Shown piece after piece: positions 21,414-31,900 of a stretch of 32,741 nucleotides of DNA; position 1 is the first letter of the stretch, and the number at the start of each line of letters is the position of its first letter. The notes under the pieces are model-generated. The model saw only the letters and a list, made by a program, of their open reading frames with translations. It was not told the DNA's origin and searched no databases. Origin of the DNA: Muribaculum sp. (GTDB lineage: Bacteria > Bacteroidota > Bacteroidia > Bacteroidales > Muribaculaceae); contig JAMPAV010000020.1 of assembly GCA_023667055.1 (NCBI GenBank), positions 1 through 32,741 of the forward strand, in the 5' to 3' direction. The position numbers and the translations under genes were made by a program.

Positions 21414-24400
21414 TTACTTCACCATGACCTTCTCGCGTTCGCCGTTCTTGCGGACAATCACGTTCACCTCACCCTGCACGAGGTTGAAGTGGCGCTTGCC
21501 GTCGAGTGTGAAGATCATCACCTCACCGTTCTCGATCTCAACCATCGATACGCCGCTCTTCACAGCGTTTGCGAGCATCTCGTCGATCATCTTGCGGATT
21601 GCGTCAGCGTCGAAGTTGTACTTGAAGAGACCTGCCTCAGCCACTGCCTCGAGAGCTGCGTCAGCACCAGCCTTGGCAGCGTTGATTGCGTTGTTGATTT
21701 CAGTTGCTTCTGCGAAGTAGTCGTATGTCGGATATTCAGTGATGATGGACTCACGGGCAGCCTCAAACTGTGCCTGGAGTGACTCGATCACTGTCATCAC
21801 CACGTTGTAGCTGTCATTGTTGTATGTCACGCGGGCTGCCTCGGCATTGTCGGCGAGTGCATCGATTGCCTCGTAGAGAGGTACCACGTCAACGGTGTAG
21901 TCGAAGTTGCCCTCGTTCTCAACGGCTGCGTAAGCAGCGTCAGCAGCAGCCTTCACAGCATCGATCTTAGCCTGTACGGCTGCGTTGGCGTCCGGGTCGG
22001 AGAAGATAGCGAGGTTGGCCTTGATGTCGGCAACAGTCTCATCAAAGTAAGCCTGAACCTCTGCGAGTGTCGAGAGCACTGCGTTGTAGGCGGCCTCATT
22101 GGCAGCCTTGCGGGCGTCCTCAACCTCCTGGTCATGCTTAGCCTTGGCCTCAGCGTCGGTGAGCAGTTTGTTGATTGCAGCGTTCAGAGCGTCAGCGTCG
22201 AGTTCGTAGTCGAAGCGGCCTTCCTCAGCCACAGCAGCGTAAGCAGCGTCAGCAGCAGCCTTGGCAGCATCGATCTGTGCCTGTACGGCAGCGTTTGCGT
22301 CAGCGTCAACGTATGCCGGATATTCGCTCTCAACCTGAGCCACAACATCGTTGTAGTGGTTCTGGATCTCGGCGAGTGCCTCGAGCACTGCGTTGTATGC
22401 TGCCTCGTTGGCTGCCTTGCGTGCTGCCTCTGCTTCAGCCGCAGCTTTCTTATCTTGGGCATTCTTGAGGAGTTCGTCGATTGCTTCGTAGATTGGAGCG
22501 GCATCGAATGTATAGTCGAATGTGCCTTCTTTCTCTACTGCTGCGTAAGCTGCATCGGCAGCTGCCTTCACTGCATCGATCTGTGCCTGAACGGCAGCGT
22601 TTGCTTCTGCGTCACCATAGCCTTCGCATTCGGTGTTGATCTGGGCCACTGTTGCGTTCAGCTTGTCCTGGAGTGCCTTGATTTCGTTGGTCACTACTTC
22701 GTAGGCAGCGGCGTTGTTGGCAACTCGTTCAGCCTCTGCTGCAGCTGCCTTGTCGTCGGCATCCTTGGCTGCGATGGCGTCATCAATAAGTTTCTGGATG
22801 CTTGCGAGGATTGCTTCCTGATCAAGCGGTGACTTGTAGATACCCTCGCTCACCACTGCGTTGTAGGCATTGTTGACCTCTTCTTTGGCTGCTATGATGC
22901 TGTTGAGCACTGCGCTCTCAGCGTCTGTGTCCTCAAATTTGCCATAGTTGTCCTTGATTTCCTTAACAGCGTCAAGGTAGGTGGTCATGAGGGCGTCGAT
23001 TGCTGCGAGGTCAGCCTCGTATGCAGCCTTGTTGGCGGCCTGGCGGTCTGCCTCAGCCTGGTCCTCGGCTGCCTTCTTGGCTGCCTTGGCGTTTTCAAGG
23101 AGAAGGTCGATGGCACTGTTGAGATCCGCTGCGGGCACAGTGTATTCAAAAGTTCCCTCTGTAGCCACTTTGTCGAGTGCAGCCTTGGCTGCGGCCTTGG
23201 CGGCTTCAATCTGAGACTTCACTGCGCTTTCGGCATCGGCATCTGCATACTCTGCGTAGTCCTTGGCGATTTCTGCCACAACTTCATCGTAGTGCTTTTC
23301 GATAGCAGCTATCTGATCAAGCGCTGCATTGTAAGCGGCCTCGTTGGCTGCCACGCGGGCTGCCTCTTCCTCAGCTGCCTTCTTGGCGGCTTCTGCCGCA
23401 GGCACAAGAGCATTGATCTTTTCCTCTATCGGGGCGGCGTTCACTGTGTATTCAAACTCACCGGCCTCTGCCACCTTGTTGTAAGCTGCAAGGGCATCGG
23501 CGCTTTCGCTGTCGATAAGGTCCTGCACTGCCTTGATGGCTGCCTCATCCTTGTAGTCGGCATACTTTTCGTCAATTTCAGCCACAGCTGCATTGAGTTT
23601 TGCCTGGAGAGCCGCGATTTCGGCCTTCACTGCGTTGTATGCTGCTTCATTTGCGGCCTTGCGGTCAGACTCTTTCTTGTCGGCATCTTTCTGTTTTGCA
23701 TCGGCAAGAAGCTGGTCGATGGCTGTCTGGATTGCTGCTGCGTCGAGCGGAGTTACGTAGTAACCGGCATTCTCCACAGCCTTCTTGGCTTTCTCCACAG
23801 CCTTTTCAGCTGCTTCAATCTCATTCTTCACTACGTTCTCGGCACCGAGGTCCTCGAATTCCTTGTAGTCCTTGTTGATTTCGGCGCATACGCTGCGGTA
23901 ATTGGCAAAGAGAGTCTCCACTGCTTCAACGTCTGCCTCGTAGGCAAGTTCGTTGGCTGCTGTGCGGATGGCTGCGATGGCAGTCTCGATAGGAGCGGCA
24001 TCCACAGTGTATTCATAAACTCCGGCGTCAGCCTTGGCCTCTTTCTCTGCCTCGGCAGCTGCCTTTGCCTCGTCGATGAGGTTCTGGGCTGCGTTGATTG
24101 CGGCTTCGGGAGTGAAGTCGGGCAAGTTTTCTGCCGCTGCTGCCTTGGCAGCGTCAAGCTTGTCCTGAAGGTCGTCAATCTGGGCTACAACGGCATTATA
24201 GGCCTTTTCGTTTTCAGCCTTGCGCTTTTCCTCATTGTTGGCATTGTCCTTGTTCAGGTTTGCTTCTTCCTCAAGGCTGTCAACAGCGTTCTGAAGTTCA
24301 TCAATGGTGGTCTGTGGGAAGGAGAACACGCCGCCCGGGGTTTCCTGAGCGGTCGTCAGGGCATTCTGTGCGTCTGTGAGTGCCTGTTCGATCTGGTTGC

Positions 24401-25784
24401 CCACAGCCTCAATCTTTTCCTGTGAGGGAGCGTAATCTTTCCATTCCGGGGTAGCGAATGTCTCCACAAGGGTATTATAGTTTGCCTGGATACCCTCGAG
24501 CACTTTCTTCACATCGTTGTATGCAGACTGGTTGGCTGCCTTACGGTTTGCCTCTGCTGCCTGAGCTGCCTTGGCGTCGGCCACAAGTTTCTCGATATCG
24601 GCCTTGATAGCTGCAGCCGGAGTCTCAACCACATCCTTGTAGTCGGGAGTGAGGGTGAGGTCATTGTAGGCATTGTCAACAGCTGTTGAGAGGTTGTCGA
24701 TAGCTGTCTGGATGTCAGCACCGTTGAAGTTATCCTTCACGTCGGGGCATTCATCTGCGATGGTGGCAAGCGCCGCGTCAAGTGCATCCTGAAGTGCCTT
24801 GATGGCTTCGTCGGCATTTGCTTTGGCGATATATCCGTTGGTAACATTCAAAGTTTGACCAACGCCATTGACAGTTGTTACGTTACCTTTGTCGATGGTG
24901 GAAGCCAATACATCGTAAATCTTAAACTCTCCATCCGTAGAGAATTGATCTGCTGTCGGGGCTTTTACAGTGATATAGAAGATAACTCCGTCTCCGGTGT
25001 TTTTGATTGACTGGTTGCTTACGATATCGCTTATTGCGATGCCATACACATTTCCTTTCTGCTTCGAATCAATATAAGCGGATGTAGTCACGCGGTCTGT
25101 ATGCTCAAACTGATCACTCATAGTGAAGCCGGCAGGAAGTGCTATATTCATTTGAAGGGCTGACACTATAAATGAGTTCTTGAGAGCCACGGGTATCTTG
25201 ACTTCTGTTTCGTTTTCGGCTGTGGAAGGGTTGATGGTAAGGCTCTTGACATCGAAATATGCTGCCAACTCCCCATATACTTTCCCTTCGTAGGTAGATT
25301 CACCATTTACATTGGCACTTGGGAGTTCCACACCTCCTGCTGCTGAGAAAACAATTTCAGTCAACTTCATATCCTCGTTCTTCCAAGTGCTTGTGGCTTC
25401 TCTTTTGCGAGTCTTGAATGTAGCGACTGCTGTACCGTTCTCGCCAATGAATGGCTCATTTTTCCTTGATACGACCATGCAGATAACATTTTGTTTACTG
25501 CCATTGATCAGACCGCTGGAAATTTGCTGGCCATTGCTGAATCTTAGCGGGTTGCGAACTAAATATTTCTCCCCCCATGAGTTGGTCTGTTCCACTATAT
25601 CAAGTTGCGGAGGCAACTGAAGATTGAACTGAAGACCAATTGCATTTTCATCGCAATCCATCAAGACGGCAAACTCACCATCACCTATGGATGCAATTGA
25701 AAGCTTGTTTTCCGCAAATGCGACATTGCCCATGGTCACCAAGGCCACGAGCGACATCAGCAAGCGAATTACGTTTTTCTTCAT
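21414..25784 (-). CDS. Giant secreted protein: two cohesin-like domains and about eleven helical repeats
   Basis: A 1456-aa protein. A signal peptide (about 1-24, ending NVAFA) precedes two beta-rich domains (about 26-165 and 176-315) with cohesin-like features (alternating strands, FNLQLPPQLDIVE, MNIALPAGFTM, GVIFYITVKAPT). From about 321 to 1409 there are about eleven all-helical repeats of about 100 aa. Each begins (A)ANEAAYNAV, has a middle helix VQAQIDAAKAAADAAYAAV, then EGxFDYTxDAAPI and a Lys/Ala/Glu-rich linker helix. The last 47 residues (EVMIFTLDGKRHFN, then VNVIVRKNGEREKVMVK) resemble the short sorting or secretion tails of Bacteroidales surface proteins. The repeat region would form an extended rod. 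The late repeats (about 21.9-22.7 kb) are the most alike. The function is unknown; a surface or matrix scaffold is inferred. Cohesin-like calls rest on pattern, not on a search. Confidence 0.8.
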   Translation of the reverse strand: MKKNVIRLLMSLVALVTMGNVAFAENKLSIASIGDGEFAVLMDCDENAIGLQFNLQLPPQLDIVEQTNSWGEKYLVRNPLRFSNGQQISSGLINGSKQNVICMVVSRKNEPFIGENGTAVATFKTRKREATSTWKNEDMKLTEIVFSAAGGVELPSANVNGESTYEGKVYGELAAYFDVKSLTINPSTAENETEVKIPVALKNSFIVSALQMNIALPAGFTMSDQFEHTDRVTTSAYIDSKQKGNVYGIAISDIVSNQSIKNTGDGVIFYITVKAPTADQFSTDGEFKIYDVLASTIDKGNVTTVNGVGQTLNVTNGYIAKANADEAIKALQDALDAALATIADECPDVKDNFNGADIQTAIDNLSTAVDNAYNDLTLTPDYKDVVETPAAAIKADIEKLVADAKAAQAAEANRKAANQSAYNDVKKVLEGIQANYNTLVETFATPEWKDYAPSQEKIEAVGNQIEQALTDAQNALTTAQETPGGVFSFPQTTIDELQNAVDSLEEEANLNKDNANNEEKRKAENEKAYNAVVAQIDDLQDKLDAAKAAAAENLPDFTPEAAINAAQNLIDEAKAAAEAEKEAKADAGVYEYTVDAAPIETAIAAIRTAANELAYEADVEAVETLFANYRSVCAEINKDYKEFEDLGAENVVKNEIEAAEKAVEKAKKAVENAGYYVTPLDAAAIQTAIDQLLADAKQKDADKKESDRKAANEAAYNAVKAEIAALQAKLNAAVAEIDEKYADYKDEAAIKAVQDLIDSESADALAAYNKVAEAGEFEYTVNAAPIEEKINALVPAAEAAKKAAEEEAARVAANEAAYNAALDQIAAIEKHYDEVVAEIAKDYAEYADADAESAVKSQIEAAKAAAKAALDKVATEGTFEYTVPAADLNSAIDLLLENAKAAKKAAEDQAEADRQAANKAAYEADLAAIDALMTTYLDAVKEIKDNYGKFEDTDAESAVLNSIIAAKEEVNNAYNAVVSEGIYKSPLDQEAILASIQKLIDDAIAAKDADDKAAAAEAERVANNAAAYEVVTNEIKALQDKLNATVAQINTECEGYGDAEANAAVQAQIDAVKAAADAAYAAVEKEGTFDYTFDAAPIYEAIDELLKNAQDKKAAAEAEAARKAANEAAYNAVLEALAEIQNHYNDVVAQVESEYPAYVDADANAAVQAQIDAAKAAADAAYAAVAEEGRFDYELDADALNAAINKLLTDAEAKAKHDQEVEDARKAANEAAYNAVLSTLAEVQAYFDETVADIKANLAIFSDPDANAAVQAKIDAVKAAADAAYAAVENEGNFDYTVDVVPLYEAIDALADNAEAARVTYNNDSYNVVMTVIESLQAQFEAARESIITEYPTYDYFAEATEINNAINAAKAGADAALEAVAEAGLFKYNFDADAIRKMIDEMLANAVKSGVSMVEIENGEVMIFTLDGKRHFNLVQGEVNVIVRKNGEREKVMVK

Positions 25785-25822
25785 GATTATTTTTAAGTTT
25801 TAATTTTTATTCTGAAATATTA

Positions 25823-25855
25823 AAAGGGAGAGGTCCCGGAGGGACCCCTCCCTTT
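25823..25855 (-). terminator. Hairpin between the two giant genes (terminator or leader structure)
   Basis: A 15-bp stem with one mismatch (AAAGGGAGAGGTCCC against GGGACCCCTCCCTTT, loop GGA) is followed on the minus strand by only four T. It lies 140 bases after the stop of the 2216-aa gene and 39 bases before the start of the 1456-aa gene, so it could end the first transcript or sit in the leader of the second. Confidence 0.6.
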
Positions 25856-25875
25856 AGTTATTGTAATTGAAAAAT

Positions 25876-25907
25876 CAAATTTCAAATGTCATTCTCGCCG
25901 AAGCAAA
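25876..25907 (-). promoter_or_regulatory. Possible promoter of the 1456-aa protein gene
   Basis: Minus strand TTTG (25904-25907), 20 bases, then GAAATTTG (25876-25883), one mismatch from TAnnTTTG. A start near 25869 would put the 25823-25855 hairpin inside the leader. The 24-base direct repeat beginning CCGAAGCAAAAATTCTCAAT (25898 and 25951) overlaps its -33 box. Confidence 0.4.
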
Positions 25908-25986
25908 AATTCTCAATTCTCTCAAATTGAATTGTCGAATTCTATTATTACCGAAGCAAAAATTCTCAATTCTCAATTCTCAATTA
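25898..25986. repeat. Direct repeat and CAATTCT heptamers downstream of the 2216-aa gene
   Basis: A 24-base unit starting CCGAAGCAAAAATTCTCAAT occurs at 25898-25921 and 25951-25974, 53 bases apart. The second copy continues into CAATTCT heptamers that end 9 bases from the stop codon, as in the spacers after xerC and fbp. Confidence 0.75.
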
Positions 25987-25994
25987 CTTCAAAG

Positions 25995-28900
25995 TTATTT
26001 GCCGATTTTCTTCGTCACGCTGCCATCAGCATTGCGAACGATGTTCACGCCCTTGGTGAGCTTGTTGAGCTTCTGGCCGGCTGCGTTGTAGATAGCCTTA
26101 ACGCCATCCTTGACAGCATCCATGATGCCCACACCGGTTCCGGTGTTACCGCTCAACTTGTAGGCATTACCGTTATTGTCGGAGAAGATAACATTCTCAA
26201 CCTCGATCTCAGCATTACCCTCGACATCGATGAAGAGTACGCAACCATTGTTGCCCTCTATCATAGTGTTGTCAAGTGCTGTGAAAGCAATTGTGGTGTG
26301 ATCGCCATGGTCCTTGCTATATACTTCAAGTCCGTTGGCACGTTCGCCAAGAGTAATGTTTGCAATTCTTGCATGGCTTGGAACGAATACCTGCATCTGA
26401 CCTGCGGCAAAAGCAGTCTCATTGGTGAGAAGCACTGCGAAGCGACGGAGACCATTTTCACCCTGAACCTCTTCAACAAGGTAAGAGTTGTTATTGCTCA
26501 TGGCAGGCATGAACTTGCGCAGACGACTTACTACGGAAGCCGGGTTTGAAGGATCGTCCTGACCTTCGATTATCCAGTTGATGAGCAAGGTCACGTCACC
26601 CATGTTGAGATCACCGTCCTCATTCACGTCAGCCGCGTTGGTCTTCTTGTCATCCTTCTCAACCACTGCATCGTCAAGTACAAGGTCGATGAGAGCCTGA
26701 ACGTCAAGCACATTCACCTTGCTGTCACTATTGGCATCACCCTTCACGATAAGATTGTCAGCTACAGCCGTATCGTAGATGTCACCCATGTTGGCGCGGC
26801 CTTCATCAATCTTCTCCATGATTGATTCGTAAGCTGTCTTAGCCTGTTCTGGGGTTGTGGGAGTATGATTTTCAGTTGTCTCATCGTAGTTGTAGAGGAT
26901 TGTCCACAGGTTGAGATTCTCAATAACACGTAGCTCTGCAACAATAGATCTCCATAGATCTTCTTCATTAATAAATCTCTGTTGCCAACCATTTTCATTG
27001 ACTCCGGGCTTCTGTATGTCGTTAACAAGTTCATTTGCCTGGGTCTTGGCTGCATCAAGTTCATCATCTGCTATAAGTTTCAGCGTCTGGCGTACAAAAT
27101 CATATACTTGATCCTGCAGACCTTTCTTCAGAGATGTTGACTTGGTTATGCCGCAATTATCGTAGAGATTTTGAAGTCTTTGCTTCTCGCCCTGATGGAA
27201 ATCACCATATTCATCAGTCCATCCATTGATGGCATGATCAATGCTTTCATATTTAGCCGAGTCCCATGCGGTGTTTCTGTGAGTTTTTGCTTGGTTTGCA
27301 GCATATTGTGTTTCGTTCCAAAGACTTGTAAGATCTGCCGACAGCGAACCATAATAGTGTACGTTGATATCCTTCTGGAGTGCACCCTTAGGAGTTCCGG
27401 TATTGCTGTATGCTGTGTTCCACTCGTCTTCAGCATTGGTAATTTCAGCAAGTAGCTGTTGCATATCGTAGGTAAACTTGGCAGCGTTTTGTATAACGTT
27501 GTCCCCGTTACCGTTGTATGCGGTTTCGATACCACTGAGTTCTGTTTCGAAAGTTGCTAACTTGCCATTATATGTTTGCTGAAGTGCCTTCACATTAGTG
27601 CCTTCACCAACTATCTCAGCACCGGAAACGGCAGCCTTGAACTTATTGATAGTTGAAGTAACACCATTAGAAGTAGCATTAAGTGCCTCAAGAGTGCTTG
27701 CTTTGGTGTTTGTTGTAATGGTCTCGCCTGAAACCTCAATAGCAAGGTTCTGAAGCGTTACAAGCAAAGCACTGATATCTTCCTCATATCCTTTGAGTTT
27801 GTTCATGCATCCTTCTTTATCATTTGCTTTGTAGATGCATGAAGCAAGATCTGATTCAAGAGTCTTGATTTGCTCGTCCCATAGATTAAGCTGATCTGTG
27901 TCGGCTCCTCCATTCACATTTACATTGTTGAATGCAGTGCGGAGTTCCACCATCTTTGCTTGAGCAAAGGCTTTCTCCTGTCCGAATACAGTTACATACG
28001 CATTGTTGACAGCAGTTACACCCTTCGCATTAATCTTTCCAACTTCAACAGACTGTGTAAGTTCTGTAGAAGAATTCTTGACATCGTTTTCTACTTCTGT
28101 TTTAGCAGCATCAAGAGCAGTTCTAAGACCTTCAATTGTTCTCAACTGATCAGTCCTATAACTTGACCATTCAAGAAGTTTATCGATGTTGCCCACGCCC
28201 GTGTTATAAGCGGCAATGGCAGCTTGAAGTATCGCGTTGTTTGCAACGTAAATACCATAAGCCTCACTTGCATCTTTAACAGCTTGGCGAGCTGCCTCGA
28301 GAGCTGCATCAATCTGGCTTTGATAACTCTTTAGATTGGCCTCCTTATTGGAATTGCTCAGATTACTCCAAGCATAGTTAAGGTTATCAACTAAATCTTG
28401 AGCATCTGTAACTTTCTGAAGTTGACCAGCATAGTCTGTGGTATTGAGAGCGTACTCCTCAATCTCATCATTAAGATTCTTTATCTCCGTATCGGCGTCT
28501 GATACGCGGTCCGGCCAAACAGTATTGATTGCAGAATATACTTTCGTGTTTTCAAATGCTGTCTGTGCGTCAGAATCAGGATCATAACTTGGTATGAGCG
28601 AAGGTACAAGCTTGTTGGCCCATTTATCCATATCAAGGATATATTCGTGAACCAATTTGCCGGTTGTTGCAGTACCAATTTCATCAATGGCCTCGTCATG
28701 AGCGTTGACAATCGTATTGAGTTCCGATAGTTGTTCGCCGTAGATTGCATCAAGTTCAGATTGTTCTCCTCTGCTATCTACTGAAAGACCTGCTGCTGCA
28801 AGTCGAGTACGGATATTTCGCCATACATTGTATGCGGGATCACCGTTTTCATCCCAGAATTTATTGGCTTGCTCAAGACCCTCTTTGTCTATTGCTGCTA

Positions 28901-31900
28901 TTGTTTTTTCAATAGTGTCAACAATGTTGTTGGCAGCGTCCTCAAGAGATTTTAGAGTAACCTTTACACCATCTACAGTGACATATTCACTATTGTTTTG
29001 AGACAGGATGTCAACGCCAAGCACTTTCTGCAATTCAGGATTATAAGTGTCCTCATCTCCTACAATCGTCGGGGGATTGATATGAAGTTTGTATGCAGTG
29101 AGTTGCGCAGTCAAAGTCTCGATCTTCTTGAAGCATGCCTGCAGTTCATTGTGGTTGGCAATGAATACATCGTTGTTCGTAAGCATGGGGTAGTATGCTA
29201 CGTTGTAAACGTTATAGAGATATTCGTTTACGTATGCAATAGCATTCTTATATTTCTCATCAAGTGAGCCATCGCCGAGATTGTGCTCTGACAACCATGC
29301 TTCGTTAGCATCAACAACAGCACCATAATAACCGTCAGTCCAGTTATCAACGATAGATTGAAGTTCTTTCTGAAGCTTATTGTATTGATCCTTATAATCG
29401 GCTACAAGTGATGAGTCTGTCAGGCCACCCTCTCCGAACGTAGCAGTAACTGCATCATTAAGGTTGCCGAGTTCCTGAGTGAGGTCATCAACTTGCTGTT
29501 GATACTTTTTGGTATAGTCTTCAACTATTTCACTGACGTGGCCTTTGTCATCGTCACCATCGTAACCTTTGAGTTGAACATTTACCTCGTTGACTGTAGT
29601 GGAAAGACCATCGGCAATACCGTTGAGTACAGAGAAGTTCTTCTGGTTTTCGAGAAGATCTTTCTGCAAGTCACCAAATTTAGTATTGACTGCCTTGATT
29701 TTAGCCTCATAGTCAGCTTGCTTGTCAACTTCCTCAATGGCATTGTATGAAGCCACGTATTCTGTTTCGATATCAGTCAGTTCTTTAAGAAGTTTGCCGA
29801 GTTCATCAATGTAATGGTTGATGGCGGGTTGAACTGTCAGTTCGTTGTTGGGAAGATTGCTTCTGTAGGTCGAGATTGATGTCTCATACTGATTCTTCAG
29901 TGTGCAAAGAGCTTCGTATGCGGCGTTGTTGGCAAGCACGTTGTCGATAGCTGCGTTCACATCGGCGCACTTGTCAACAATTCCCTTAAGGGCCTTGTCG
30001 ATTGCGTCAAGTTGAGTTGTGTCAGCACCTGCTCCTGCGATCTTGCCGTTTTCTATGTTGTAGAGATTCTCGACTGATGTGAATCCGCCTTCAACATCCT
30101 TGACAAGGTCAACTTTTGACATGCCGGGATAGCTCTTGTAGGGTTCGGTCTTGACATATTTGTTGATGTCATTGATCAAAGCACCTACATTTGCGCTGTT
30201 CTTAGCAGTGGCTGCTTTCACGAATGCATCCTGAGCAGCCGTGATTGAAGCCGCAAGGTTATCTTTGTTAACCGTGTCTGCCTCTTTTACTGCTGCCTCG
30301 TATGCCTCCTGAACATTTTCGATTGCAACAGCTTTGTTGAGTTCTGTCTTATAACCGTCAACAGTGGTCTTAAAACCATTGTATTTTTTAACGTCGGGCT
30401 GCTTGTCGTAAGCTGCGTAAGTAGTAGTGCCGACTTTTGTGCTTATGCGAGTCTTGTCATCTAACTGTTTCTTGAAATCCTTCAGCGCAGTCTCCTGTGC
30501 ATTGATTGCTGTAAGAGCCTTACTGAATCCATCTACGAGCTTGTCACAAGCTGCCTTCACATCCTTGATGGCGTTTTCGATATCTTCGACTGCCTTTTTA
30601 TCCTTCGGATTGCTTGCATAATATTTGGAGATAGCATCGTCGATGTTCTGGAATGAACTGTCAAACTTGCTGTTGAGTGTGTCGCCATAGCCGGTCACTT
30701 TCGCAGTCTCAGTCTTGACATAATCACGGGCATCGTTGCTGAGGATGATCAAGTCGATGACACTCTGGCCGATATTCTTGGTCAGATAATTGTTGTATGC
30801 CTCGTCTGCATCAGTTGCAACTTTTTCAGCCGCAAGGAATGGATCGGCGTTTACATTGAGGTTGTGAGCAAGATACTGAGTGTTGGTGACGTTGACAAGA
30901 TTGTCGATAGCAGTCTGCATTGCATCGATAAGCTGATTGAGTTTGGCCTGGTCAGCATCGGTGAGTGCCTTGAATGCGTCTGTTCCTGCAAATGTCTTGT
31001 AGTCGTCGCAAGTTGCCTGCAAACCTGTGATGATGGCGTTTGCACTCATCGCAAACGAAGAGTCAGGAGTACCATCGGTGCCGTTCAACTGTGCCTGCTG
31101 TTCTTCGTAGGTTTTCTTGAGGGCTGCTTCTGCATCCTGCATACCCTTCAGACGTTTTGCAATTTCTGTCTGGGCGTCTGCAAGAAGATTGCGGGCATTG
31201 ATGATGTACTTAAATTCCGAAGCCACAAACTTACCATCTACAATAGCCCCGGCTGTGAGGTCGTAACCGGTGTTCTTCTTGTATGCTTCTGCAAGCGCAT
31301 TGTTGGCATCACCGGTCACGTCGTCATATACATTCTTGCAAGTATATGTTTTTCCGTTGATGGTGTATTCAGTCACACGGTAGTTGTCATTGATCTGACC
31401 GAAGATCTTGTTGTATTGGTAAGCCAGATCATTGACAGCATTGGTAAACGTAACGTATGCCTGATAGTCGGCAATAGCATTTGCTGCGGTGATTGCTGCT
31501 ATGGCTGTTGAAATGTTCCCTGCAGTTGTGTCGAAATCAGTTGTAGCAACTACAGTAGTCGGAAGATTGCCTTCGCTGTCCTTCGGATACGCTGCTTTCA
31601 CAGCAGTCTCCAGGTTGGTGATTGCTGTCTGCTCGGTAGCAAGTTCATCTGCAAGTGCAAGCTTGCAATATGCCTTTTCGTCTGCTGTGGCAGTAGTGGG
31701 TACTGTCTTCTCAACATCCTTCTTCGCATCGAGGTCTTTCTTCAGCTGTGCAATTTTTGCGTTGATGGCTGCAAGGTTGGTCTCGTTGGTCTTGATGTTG
31801 TTCCAGGCCTCAGTTTCAGCGGCAACCTTGCCATTGTAGGAGTTGGCGGGATATTTGCCATCTGCACCGGCAAGACCTGCAGCAGTCTGAAGATTGCGGA

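Noticed and set aside
22134..24425. Large plus-strand frames opposite the helical repeats (for example 22134-22832 and 23292-24425)
   Set aside because: Antisense shadows of Ala/Glu/Lys-rich coding sequence; Cys/Leu/Val-rich low-quality peptides with no signal of their own.
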